Positions 53,944 through 61,622 of a DNA stretch of 64,000 nt are shown here, one piece after another. A program made the translations under genes and the position numbers. A model generated the notes under the pieces. The model worked only from the letters and a program-made list of their open reading frames with translations. It was not told where the DNA came from and made no database searches. The DNA comes from Pseudonocardia sp. (GTDB lineage Bacteria > Actinomycetota > Actinomycetes > Mycobacteriales > Pseudonocardiaceae). The stretch is from assembly GCA_025869365.1 (NCBI GenBank), contig JAOZVV010000173.1:1-64000 (forward strand), written 5' to 3'. Every line of letters starts with the position of its first letter. The stretch's first letter is position 1.

Positions 53944-55577
53944 ACGGGATCGCCCCGGACAGCGGCGGCAACGTCCTGCTGCTCGTCCTGCTCTTCCTGC
54001 CCGTCCTGGGTGCGCTCGCGATGTACCCGCTGCGGCGGAACATCCCGCTCGCCAAGGCTGTCGCGATGGGGACGGCGCTGCTCGAGTTCGTGCTCGTCGT
54101 CGTCACCTACCTCAGCTACTCCACCGAGGCCGCGGCCTCGGGCACCCGGTTCCAGCTCGAGTTCTCCGCCCCCTGGATCCCGGCGTTCGGCACGCACTTC
54201 GCGTTCGGGATCGACGGGATCGCGCTGGTCCTGATCGCGCTGACGGCGTTCCTGGTCCCCGGCCTCATGCTCTTCGCCTGGGCGGAGAAGCTGCCCGAGG
54301 GCCGGACGATGTCCGGGTACTTCGCGCTGCTGCTGGCCACTGAGGCGACGCTCATCGGCGTCTTCACGGCCACGGACGTCTTCCTGTTCTACGTCTTCTT
54401 CGAGGCGATGCTCGTCCCGATGTACTTCCTGATCGGACGCTTCGGCGGGCCGAACCGGCAGTACGCGTCGGTGAAGTTCTTCCTGTACTCCCTGCTCGGC
54501 GGGCTGATCATGCTCGCCTCGCTGATCGGGCTGTACGTGACGAGCGCGGACCAGCTCGGCCAGGGGACCTTCACCTGGGCCGAGCTGCAGTCGATCGCCG
54601 CGAACACCCCCACGTCCACCCAGATCTGGCTGTTCCTGGGCTTCTTCGTGGCGTTCGCGATCAAGGCGCCGCTGGTGCCGTTCCACACCTGGCTCCCGGA
54701 CGCCAGCGCCGAGGCGCCGATCGTGGCCGCGGTCCTGCTGGTGGGCGTGCTGGACAAGGTGGGCACCTACGGCTTCCTGCGGTACTGCCTGCCGCTGTTC
54801 CCCGAGGCGTCGAAGACGCTGGCTCCGCTCGTGCTGATCCTGGCCGTCATCGGCATCCTCTACGGCGCGCTGCTGGCCGTGGGCCAGAAGGACATGAGCC
54901 GCTTCGTCGCGTACACCTCGATCGCCCACTTCGGGTTCATCGCGCTCGGGACGTTCGCGTTCTCCAGCCAGGCCTTCGCCGGCGCGACGCTGTACATGGT
55001 CAACCACGGGCTCTCCACCGGAATGCTCTTCGTGATGGTCGGCCTGCTGATCGCCCGCGGCGGCTCGCGGCTGATCTCGGACTACGGCGGCGTCTCGAAG
55101 CTGGCGCCCGTCCTCGCGGGCTGCCTGCTGCTGGCCGGGATGAGCTCGCTCGCCCTGCCGGGCACGAACTCGTTCGTCAGCGAGTTCCTGGTGCTCGTCG
55201 GCTCGTACCCGCGCGAGCCCGTCTACACGATCCTGGCGACGGTCGGCATCGTCTTCGCCGCCCTCTACATCCTGTGGTTCTACCAGCAGACGATGCAGGG
55301 GCCGGTGCGCGGCAACGCCGTGATCCGGGCGCTGGAGCGCGCCGGGGCGGGTGGTCCGGGCGCCATGATCGACCCGGGTATCGCCGCCAAGCGGGTGAGC
55401 GGCTTCCCGGACCTCACCCGGCGTGAGATCGGTGTGCTCGCTCCGCTGATCGTCGTGATCGTGGTGCTCGGGTTCTTCCCGGGCCCGCTGCTCGACGTGA
55501 TCAACCCGTCGGTCGCCGCGACGATGCAGGAGGTCGGCCTGCCCGACCCGGTGTCCCTGGGAGGGATCGCCCGATGA
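53940..55577 (+). CDS. nuoM: NADH-quinone oxidoreductase subunit M
   Basis: 545 aa antiporter-like subunit. [17 protein letters not shown] (channel glutamate), [41 protein letters not shown] (quoted in part), [18 protein letters not shown] and [13 protein letters not shown] are family blocks. The GTG start overlaps the nuoL stop. It ends with an overlap on nuoN. Confidence 0.97.
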   Translation: MNGIAPDSGGNVLLLVLLFLPVLGALAMYPLRRNIPLAKAVAMGTALLEFVLVVVTYLSYSTEAAASGTRFQLEFSAPWIPAFGTHFAFGIDGIALVLIALTAFLVPGLMLFAWAEKLPEGRTMSGYFALLLATEATLIGVFTATDVFLFYVFFEAMLVPMYFLIGRFGGPNRQYASVKFFLYSLLGGLIMLASLIGLYVTSADQLGQGTFTWAELQSIAANTPTSTQIWLFLGFFVAFAIKAPLVPFHTWLPDASAEAPIVAAVLLVGVLDKVGTYGFLRYCLPLFPEASKTLAPLVLILAVIGILYGALLAVGQKDMSRFVAYTSIAHFGFIALGTFAFSSQAFAGATLYMVNHGLSTGMLFVMVGLLIARGGSRLISDYGGVSKLAPVLAGCLLLAGMSSLALPGTNSFVSEFLVLVGSYPREPVYTILATVGIVFAALYILWFYQQTMQGPVRGNAVIRALERAGAGGPGAMIDPGIAAKRVSGFPDLTRREIGVLAPLIVVIVVLGFFPGPLLDVINPSVAATMQEVGLPDPVSLGGIAR

Positions 55578-57199
55578 TCGCCACTGTTCTGGCCCAGGCG
55601 CCGGTGACGCCGATCGACGCCCCGGCGATCGACTACGCGGCCATCGCGCCACTCCTGGTGATGCTGGCGGCTGCGTGCATCTCGGTGCTGCTGGAGGCCT
55701 TCCTCCCGCGGCACCAGCGTTGGCCGGTGCAGGTCGCGCTGTCCGTCGTGGCCATCGCGGTCGCCGGCGTCACGCTCGGGATCTACGCGGGGAACGCGCC
55801 CGCCGCCGGGGTCACGACGCTGTCCGACGCGGTGGCCGTGGACGTCCCGACGCTCTTCCTGTGGGGCACGCTGCTGCTTCTCGGGCTCGCCAGCATCTTC
55901 CTCATCGCGGACCGCTCCGTGGAGCCCGGAGGCGCGTTCGTCGCCTCGGCGGAGGAGCGCGCCGCGGTCGGTACGACCGTGACGGGCGGCGGGGGTGCCG
56001 GCTCGGACGTCGAGCACGTCGACCGCTCCTACGGCGCCCCGGGCGACGTCCCGACCATGCAGACCGAGGTCTTCCCGTTCACGCTGTTCGCGCTCAGCGG
56101 GATGATGGCGTTCGTCGCGGCGAACGACCTGCTCACCATGTTCATCGCGCTCGAGGTGCTCTCGCTGCCGCTCTACCTGATGTGCGGCCTCGCCCGGCGC
56201 CGCCGGCTGCTGTCGCAGGAGGCGGCGGTCAAGTACTTCCTACTCGGCGCGTTCGCCTCGGCGTTCTTCCTCTACGGCCTCGCGCTGCTCTACGGCTACG
56301 CGGGTTCGGTCAAGCTGACGGACATCGCGAACGCCGCCGCGGGCTCCGTGAGGTCCGACACGCTGCTGTTCGGCGGGCTCGCCCTGCTGGTCGTCGGGCT
56401 GATGTTCAAGGGCTCGGTGGGCCCGTTCCACACCTGGACGCCGGACGTCTACCAGGGCGCCCCCACGCCGGTGACGGCGTTCATGGGGGCGTGCACGAAG
56501 GTCGCGGCCTTCGGCGCCATCCTGCGCGTGCTGAACGTGGCGTTCGGCAGCACGCACTGGGAGTGGCGCGGGGTCATGTGGGCCGTCGCGATCGCGTCGA
56601 TGTTCATCGGCGCGATCCTGGGCCTCACCCAGACCGACGTGAAGCGGATGGTCGCCTACTCCTCGATCGCCCACGCGGGCTTCCTGCTGCTCGGCGCCAT
56701 GGCGATCACGAAGGAGGGCATCAGCGGGACGCTGTTCTACCTCCTCGCCTACGGCTTCACGACGTTGGCGGTGTTCGGCGTGATCTCGCTGGTGCGCGAC
56801 GGCGACGGTGAGGCTACTCACCTGTCCCGATGGGCAGGTCTGGCCAAGCGCTCGCCCGTCCTCGCCGGCGTCATGACCTTCCTGCTGCTGGCCCTCGCGG
56901 GCATCCCGCTCACGAGCGGGTTCACCGCGAAGTTCGCCGTGTTCTCGGCCGCGCTGCAGGACGGGATGGCCCCGCTGGTGGTGATCGCCCTGGTGGCGAG
57001 TGCCATCACGGCGTTCTTCTACCTGCGCGTGGTCGTGCTGATGTACTTCAGCGAGACCCCGACGGACGGGCCCACGGTCACCGTGCCGGGCGCCTTCACC
57101 ACGGTCGCGATCACGCTCGGCGTCGTCCTCACGCTGCTGCTGGGCATCGTTCCCTCCCTCGCGCTGGACTGGGCCTCCGCCGGTGTCTTCGCCGGCTGA
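55574..57199 (+). CDS. nuoN: NADH-quinone oxidoreductase subunit N
   Basis: 541 aa, last gene of the operon. The antiporter-like core includes FIALEVLSLPLYLMCGLARRR, MFKGSVGPFHTWTPDVYQGAPTPVTAFM and TDVKRMVAYSSIAHAGFLLLG. A ~50-residue hydrophilic insertion (VEPGGAFVASAEERAAVGTTVTGGGGAGSD and on) follows the third helix, seen in other actinobacterial NuoN. With it the window holds all fourteen subunits, NuoA to NuoN, in standard order. Confidence 0.97.
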   Translation: MIATVLAQAPVTPIDAPAIDYAAIAPLLVMLAAACISVLLEAFLPRHQRWPVQVALSVVAIAVAGVTLGIYAGNAPAAGVTTLSDAVAVDVPTLFLWGTLLLLGLASIFLIADRSVEPGGAFVASAEERAAVGTTVTGGGGAGSDVEHVDRSYGAPGDVPTMQTEVFPFTLFALSGMMAFVAANDLLTMFIALEVLSLPLYLMCGLARRRRLLSQEAAVKYFLLGAFASAFFLYGLALLYGYAGSVKLTDIANAAAGSVRSDTLLFGGLALLVVGLMFKGSVGPFHTWTPDVYQGAPTPVTAFMGACTKVAAFGAILRVLNVAFGSTHWEWRGVMWAVAIASMFIGAILGLTQTDVKRMVAYSSIAHAGFLLLGAMAITKEGISGTLFYLLAYGFTTLAVFGVISLVRDGDGEATHLSRWAGLAKRSPVLAGVMTFLLLALAGIPLTSGFTAKFAVFSAALQDGMAPLVVIALVASAITAFFYLRVVVLMYFSETPTDGPTVTVPGAFTTVAITLGVVLTLLLGIVPSLALDWASAGVFAG

Positions 57200-57243
57200 G
57201 GGCGGAAGGTCTCCTGCCGACGGCGGCCCGCGGAACGGCCTCG

Positions 57244-57249
57244 TAGGCT
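57244..57249 (+). promoter_or_regulatory. -10 hexamer of the polyprenyl synthase gene
   Basis: TAGGCT is 7 nt before GTG 57257 but only 1 nt before ATG 57251. This argues for GTG 57257 as the translated start. Confidence 0.5.
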
Positions 57250-57256
57250 GATGGGC

Positions 57257-58252
57257 GTGGAGACACAGAGTGTGGCGGGTGTCGAGCTCGCCGACGCGGC
57301 GCTGGCCGCGTCGACGGAGGCCGGGCTGGACCGGGTCGAGGATCTGCTGCACCGCGAGGTGGAGAGCGGGTACCGGTTCGTCACCGAGACCTCCCTGCAC
57401 CTGATCGACGCGGGCGGCAAGCGGTTCCGGCCCCTGTTCACGCTGCTCAGCGCGCACGTGGGGCCGGAACCCGAGGGCGAGGACGTGGTCCGGGCGGCGG
57501 CGGTGGTGGAGCTCGTGCACCTCGCGACGCTCTATCACGACGACGTCATGGACTCGGCCACGATGCGTCGCGGGGCGGAGAGCGCGAACCATCGCTGGGA
57601 CAACACCGTCGCGATCCTCACCGGGGACTTCCTGTTCGCGCACGCGTCGCGGCTGGTGGCGGACCTCGGCCCGGACGCGGTGCGGATCATCGCCGAGACG
57701 TTCGCCGAGCTCGTCACGGGACAGATGCGGGAGACCCGCGGCCCCCGCGACGGCGACGACCCGGTGGAGCACTACCTGCAGGTCATCGCGGAGAAGACCG
57801 GCTCGCTGATCGCGACGTCCGGACGGTTCGGCGGCATGTTCTCCGGCTGCACCCCGGAGCAGGTGGACTCGCTGCAGCGCTTCGGGGCCACCATCGGCAC
57901 GGCGTTCCAGATCTCCGACGACATCATCGACATCGCGTCGCCGTCCGGGGACTCGGGCAAGACGCCGGGCACGGACCTCCGCGAGGGCGTCCACACCCTG
58001 CCGATGATCTACGCGCTGCAGGAGCCCGGCTCGGAGCGCCTCCAGCACCTCCTCTCCCGCCCGATCACGGACGACGACGAGGTGGCCGAGGCCCTGGCGC
58101 TGCTCCGCGCGGGCACCGGTATCCGGCGGGCCAAGGACACCCTCGAAGGCTATGCGGAGGAGGCCAGGGCGGAGCTGGGCAAGCTCCCCGCCTGTCCCGC
58201 CGTCGACGCCCTGGGCACCCTCACGGGCTACACCATCGACCGCACCGGCTGA
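57257..58252 (+). CDS. grcC1: Polyprenyl diphosphate synthase (GrcC1-like, menaquinone side chain)
   Basis: 331 aa all-helical trans-prenyltransferase. The first Asp-rich motif is TLYHDDVMDSATMRRG and the second is FQISDDIIDIASPSGDSGK; GGKRFRPLFTLL binds the diphosphate. It elongates isoprenyl diphosphate to the chain that MenA attaches. The residues before the first DDxxD do not let me set chain length. The start is chosen at GTG 57257 from the -10 spacing; ATG 57251 adds two residues. Its last 25 nt overlap the convergent rarD gene. The position after nuo matches Streptomyces; the grcC1 symbol follows mycobacterial usage. Confidence 0.9.
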   Translation: METQSVAGVELADAALAASTEAGLDRVEDLLHREVESGYRFVTETSLHLIDAGGKRFRPLFTLLSAHVGPEPEGEDVVRAAAVVELVHLATLYHDDVMDSATMRRGAESANHRWDNTVAILTGDFLFAHASRLVADLGPDAVRIIAETFAELVTGQMRETRGPRDGDDPVEHYLQVIAEKTGSLIATSGRFGGMFSGCTPEQVDSLQRFGATIGTAFQISDDIIDIASPSGDSGKTPGTDLREGVHTLPMIYALQEPGSERLQHLLSRPITDDDEVAEALALLRAGTGIRRAKDTLEGYAEEARAELGKLPACPAVDALGTLTGYTIDRTG

Positions 58253-59157
58253 GCCCGCCCGCCCGACCGACCCCGCGGGGGGCGGGTGTGGCGGAGCAGG
58301 TCGACGGTGAAGAGGATCAGGGCGACCCACACGAGGCCGAAGCCGAGCCAGCGGGTGAGCGGCATGTCCTCCCCGTTGACGAGCACGCCCCAGAGGAACT
58401 GCAGCGTCGGGGTGATGTAGGTCAGGGTGCCGAGCGTGGCGAGCGGGATCCGACGCGCTGCGATCCCGTACAGGAGCAGCGGGACGGCGGTGGCGGGCCC
58501 GGCCAGGACGAGCAGGAGATCGTGCACCGGCCCGTGGCCGACCACCGTGCCGGCTCCCGTCACCCCGAACATGACGACGGCGGCGAGCGCGAGCGGCCCC
58601 AGCACGAGGCCCTCGGCGGTGAGGCTCGCCGTCGCGGGCAGCGGGACCGTCTTCTTCAGCAGCCCGTAGATCCCGAACGATCCCGCCAGCACCAGGCCCA
58701 GCCACGGCGGCGCGCCGTTCTCGATGCTCAGCACGACCACCGCGGCGGTCGCGATGCCGAGCGCGACCACCTGGACGACCCGCAGCCGTTCCCGCAGGAC
58801 CAGCACCCCGAGCAGGACGCTGACCAGCGGGCTCATGTAGTACCCCAGGGCGATCTCGACGACGTGGCCGATCGCGACGCCGTAGATGAACATGCCCCAG
58901 TTGACGGTGATGAACGCGGCCGCGGCGGCGACCGTCAGCCAGCCGCGCAGGCTCAGCGCCCGCAGCGCACCCCACCCGTGCAGGAGTGTGAGCACCCCGG
59001 ACATCAGGACCGCCGTCCAGAGGATGCGGTGGGCGAGCACCTCCAGCGGGGACGCCGGGTCGAGCAACGGCCAGAACGCGGGGAACAGCCCCCAGACCAC
59101 ATGTGCAGCGACACCGAGGCCGAGGCCCCGACGATCCACCTCGGCCGTGCTCGTCAC
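58228..59157 (-). CDS. rarD: EamA-family transporter RarD
   Basis: 309 aa with ten hydrophobic helices (two EamA repeats). RarD-type segments are LGVAAHVVWGLFPAFWPLLDPASPLEVLAHRILWT near the N-terminus and FLWGVLVNGEDMPLTRWLGFGLVWVALILFTVDLL at the end (both quoted in part). RarD proteins are linked to chloramphenicol sensitivity and amino-acid-like export, and the substrate is not fixed. The GTG start at 59157 is followed by a polar TSTAEVDRRG. Its 3' end overlaps the convergent prenyl synthase by 25 nt. Confidence 0.92.
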   Translation of the reverse strand: MTSTAEVDRRGLGLGVAAHVVWGLFPAFWPLLDPASPLEVLAHRILWTAVLMSGVLTLLHGWGALRALSLRGWLTVAAAAAFITVNWGMFIYGVAIGHVVEIALGYYMSPLVSVLLGVLVLRERLRVVQVVALGIATAAVVVLSIENGAPPWLGLVLAGSFGIYGLLKKTVPLPATASLTAEGLVLGPLALAAVVMFGVTGAGTVVGHGPVHDLLLVLAGPATAVPLLLYGIAARRIPLATLGTLTYITPTLQFLWGVLVNGEDMPLTRWLGFGLVWVALILFTVDLLRHTRPPRGRSGGRAQPVRSMV

Positions 59158-59223
59158 CCCGCCATCAGAACATCCCGACCCGTTCGGTGTGAAACGGTCG
59201 AGCGGTGGGCGAGGTCACGAGCC

Positions 59224-59249
59224 GTGATCTCAACGTGACTTGAACGTGA
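59224..59249. promoter_or_regulatory. Triple GTGA direct repeat at 11-bp spacing upstream of the ArfA-like gene
   Basis: GTGA occurs at 59224, 59235 and 59246. The last two extend to AACGTGA-N4-AACGTGA. Heptamers repeated every 11 bp are the layout used by OmpR/PhoP-type response regulators. It lies between rarD and the ArfA-like gene. Confidence 0.4.
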
Positions 59250-59344
59250 TGTGGCTCGGTCACCGTCACCCCTGTCGCGGCGATCACCTGCTCGGGGAGG
59301 CGTTCTCGCCGGAACGGCGCGTCGATCGAGAAGGCGAGACCACA

Positions 59345-60094
59345 GTGGCCCGACACACCCCGACGATCCCCTCCGCGAGCGTCCGGGAGCGCCGTGGACG
59401 GGCCGGGGCGTGGCTCGTCGGTGCGATCGCGATCCCCGTGGTGCTGGCGGGACTGGCGTTGGTCTGGCCCGGCCCCTCCATCGCCGGGGACCTCCACGAT
59501 CGGGCGGTGGCCGCGTTGGACTCGGCGGGACTCCCCGGTGTCAGCGTCGAGATCAGCGGCAGGGACGCCGTCCTGGCCAGGGTTCCGGCCGCGCGCGAGG
59601 CGGAGGCGGTGCAGGTCGTCCAGGGGGTCGAGGGGGTGCGGCAGGTGCGGGTGCGGCCCGGCCCGGCCGCCGGGTCGCCCGGCACGGCCGAACCGTTGCC
59701 GGCCCCGACCGCCGCGCCTCCCGGCGGCCCGGCCGCCCCGGCGGTCACCCCCGCGGACCGGCAGCGCGTCACGGAGCTGCTCGCCCGGTCGCCACTGCTC
59801 TTCCCGGGGGACAGTGCCACCCTCACCCCGGCCACCGCGCGCGCCGCGGCGCAGCTGGGAAGCCTGCTGGCGCAGATCCCCGCTGCCCCGGTCGAGCTCG
59901 TCGGGTACACCGCGGACTCCCCGGGCTCGACGGTCGACGCGCAGGAGCTGTCCGCGCAGCGGGCCGCCGTCGTCGGCGAGGCGCTGGTGTCCGCGGGCGT
60001 CGATCCGGCGCGCATCCGGACCCGCGGCGCCGGCACCGCGAACCCGTTGTCGTCGCAGGCCGCGAGCCGGCGTGTCGAGCTCACCCTCGGATAG
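59345..60094 (+). CDS. ArfA-like membrane-anchored BON and OmpA-domain protein
   Basis: 249 aa. A short basic N-terminus and one transmembrane helix (AWLVGAIAIPVVLAGLALVW) are followed by a BON-like module (VEISGRDAVLARVPAAREAEAVQVVQGVEGVRQVRV) and a Pro/Ala linker. The C-terminal OmpA-like domain has LLFPGDSATLTPATARAAAQL and AQRAAVVGEALVSAGVDPARIRTRGAGTANP. This is the layout of mycobacterial ArfA/OmpATb (Rv0899), implicated in acid adaptation. The start is GTG 59345; ATG 59240 in frame would add an unlikely extension. A small membrane-protein gene follows 8 bp on, as arfB/arfC do. Confidence 0.85.
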   Translation: MARHTPTIPSASVRERRGRAGAWLVGAIAIPVVLAGLALVWPGPSIAGDLHDRAVAALDSAGLPGVSVEISGRDAVLARVPAAREAEAVQVVQGVEGVRQVRVRPGPAAGSPGTAEPLPAPTAAPPGGPAAPAVTPADRQRVTELLARSPLLFPGDSATLTPATARAAAQLGSLLAQIPAAPVELVGYTADSPGSTVDAQELSAQRAAVVGEALVSAGVDPARIRTRGAGTANPLSSQAASRRVELTLG

Positions 60095-60102
60095 GAGGCG
60101 TC

Positions 60103-60483
60103 ATGGTCTGGCTGTTCGGGCAGGTGTGGTTGCTGCTCGTCGTCGCGTTCCTGCTCGGGGCCGCGCTGACCTGGGTGGCGTTCGTCGCGCCGGCCCGGCG
60201 CGCGGCCCGTCGGGCCCCGGTGGCGGAGTGGACGCCACCGTCCTGGACGCCCGCGGCGGGGCCCCCGTCCGTCCCGGTCGCGCCCGGGCCGCCCCGGGAC
60301 GCGGTCGCCGAACCACCGCGGATCCCGGCTCCGGCGGACTCGGCGCTGGCCGAGCTGGACCAGCGGAGGAACGCGGCCCGGCGCCGGTCCGCGGGCGCCG
60401 CCGCGGCCGGTGCGATCGACAGCCTCACCTCCGGCACGGGCGCGTCGATCCCCCGGCAGCAGGGCCCGGAGGAACCGACCTGA
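60103..60483 (+). CDS. ArfB/ArfC-like small membrane protein
   Basis: 126 aa. The N-terminal transmembrane helix MVWLFGQVWLLLVVAFLLGAALTWVAF is followed by a Pro/Ala-rich cytoplasmic tail. The WLFGQVWLLLVVAFLLG pattern recalls the accessory proteins encoded with mycobacterial ArfA. AGGAGGCGTC precedes ATG 60103, and the gene is 8 bp after the ArfA-like gene, so they are co-transcribed. A terminator follows 26 bp after the stop. Confidence 0.75.
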   Translation: MVWLFGQVWLLLVVAFLLGAALTWVAFVAPARRAARRAPVAEWTPPSWTPAAGPPSVPVAPGPPRDAVAEPPRIPAPADSALAELDQRRNAARRRSAGAAAAGAIDSLTSGTGASIPRQQGPEEPT

Positions 60484-60509
60484 CGGCGTCCCCGTGCCCG
60501 TGAACGACG

Positions 60510-60543
60510 GAACCGCCGGCCCCGAAGCGGGGACCGGCGGTTC
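60510..60543. terminator. Bidirectional terminator between the ArfA-like operon and korAB
   Basis: GAACCGCCGGCCCC and GGGGACCGGCGGTTC pair around GAAGC with one bulge. It is between convergent stops at 60483 and 60564. Confidence 0.75.
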
Positions 60544-60563
60544 GTGACGTCGGGAAGCCTGTC

Positions 60564-61622
60564 TCAGGCGACGGTCCAGGTGTCGCGGCCGTTGAGCAGG
60601 GCTTGCAGGTCCGGGGTGCCGGTGGCGTTTTTGGCCTGGTGGTTCTGGGTGCGGACGGCGTCGTCGTAGGTGGTGCGGTCGGTGTTGCGGAAGATCCCGG
60701 TGACGGTGTGGGTGAGGTCCTGGTTGGAGAGCCGGGACAGGGCGAAGGACAGTTCCAGGTTGGAGGTGTCGTGGACGAGGATCTGCTCGGTGGGCACGGT
60801 GGCGGCGTCGACGACGGTGAGGCCGAGCCCGTTCTGGATGACGGCCTGGCGGTTGTCCTGGGGTCCGAACACGATGGGTTCGCCGTGGCGGACGGGGACG
60901 AGGCGTTGGTCCTTGGTCTCGGGTTTGCGCAGGACGTCGAAGGAGCCGTCGTTGAAGATGGGGCAGTCCTGGAAGATCTCGACGAAGGCGCTGCCGCGGT
61001 GTGCGGCGGCGGCGCCGAGGACCTCGGTGAGGCCCTTGCGGTCGCTGTCGAGGGCGCGGGCGACGAAGGTGGCTTCGGCGCCCAGGGCGAGGCTGATGGG
61101 GTTGAAGGGGTGGTCGATCGAGCCCAGGGGGGTGGACTTGGTGACCTTCCCGACCTCGCTGGTGGGGGAGTACTGGCCCTTGGTCAGGCCGTAGATCCGG
61201 TTGTTGAACAGCAGGATCTTGAGGTTGACGTTGCGGCGCAGGGTGTGGATGAGGTGGTTGCCGCCGATGGACAGGGCGTCGCCGTCGCCGGTGACGACCC
61301 AGACGGAGAGGTCGGGGCGGGACACGGCGAGGCCGGTGGCGATGGTGGGGGCGCGGCCGTGGATGGAGTGCATGCCGTAGGTGTTGAGGTAGTACGGGAA
61401 CCGGCTCGAGCAGCCGATGCCGGAGACGAAGACGGTGTTCTCGCGTTTGATGCCCAGGGTGGGCAGGAACTGGCGGACCGCGGCGAGGACGGCGTAGTCC
61501 CCGCAGCCGGGGCACCAGCGGACCTCCTGGTCGGAGGTGAAGTCCTTCGCGGTCTGCTTGTCCGTGGTGGTGGGGACGAGATCGAGCCCACCCATCACCG
61601 GAAGTCCGAGATCTGTGCTCAT
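60564..61622 (-). CDS. korB: 2-Oxoacid:ferredoxin oxidoreductase subunit beta
   Basis: 352 aa. It binds thiamine diphosphate (GDGDALSIGGNHLIHTLRRN, then LLFNNRIYGLTKGQYSPTS) and carries part of a [4Fe-4S] site (VRWCPGCGDY, with IGCSSRFPYY downstream). With the alpha subunit it decarboxylates a 2-oxoacid, most likely 2-oxoglutarate, and reduces ferredoxin. ATG 61622 overlaps the korA stop by 4 nt; the frame upstream is only a shadow of korA. The 2-oxoglutarate preference is inferred from mycobacterial KorAB. Confidence 0.93.
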   Translation of the reverse strand: MSTDLGLPVMGGLDLVPTTTDKQTAKDFTSDQEVRWCPGCGDYAVLAAVRQFLPTLGIKRENTVFVSGIGCSSRFPYYLNTYGMHSIHGRAPTIATGLAVSRPDLSVWVVTGDGDALSIGGNHLIHTLRRNVNLKILLFNNRIYGLTKGQYSPTSEVGKVTKSTPLGSIDHPFNPISLALGAEATFVARALDSDRKGLTEVLGAAAAHRGSAFVEIFQDCPIFNDGSFDVLRKPETKDQRLVPVRHGEPIVFGPQDNRQAVIQNGLGLTVVDAATVPTEQILVHDTSNLELSFALSRLSNQDLTHTVTGIFRNTDRTTYDDAVRTQNHQAKNATGTPDLQALLNGRDTWTVA

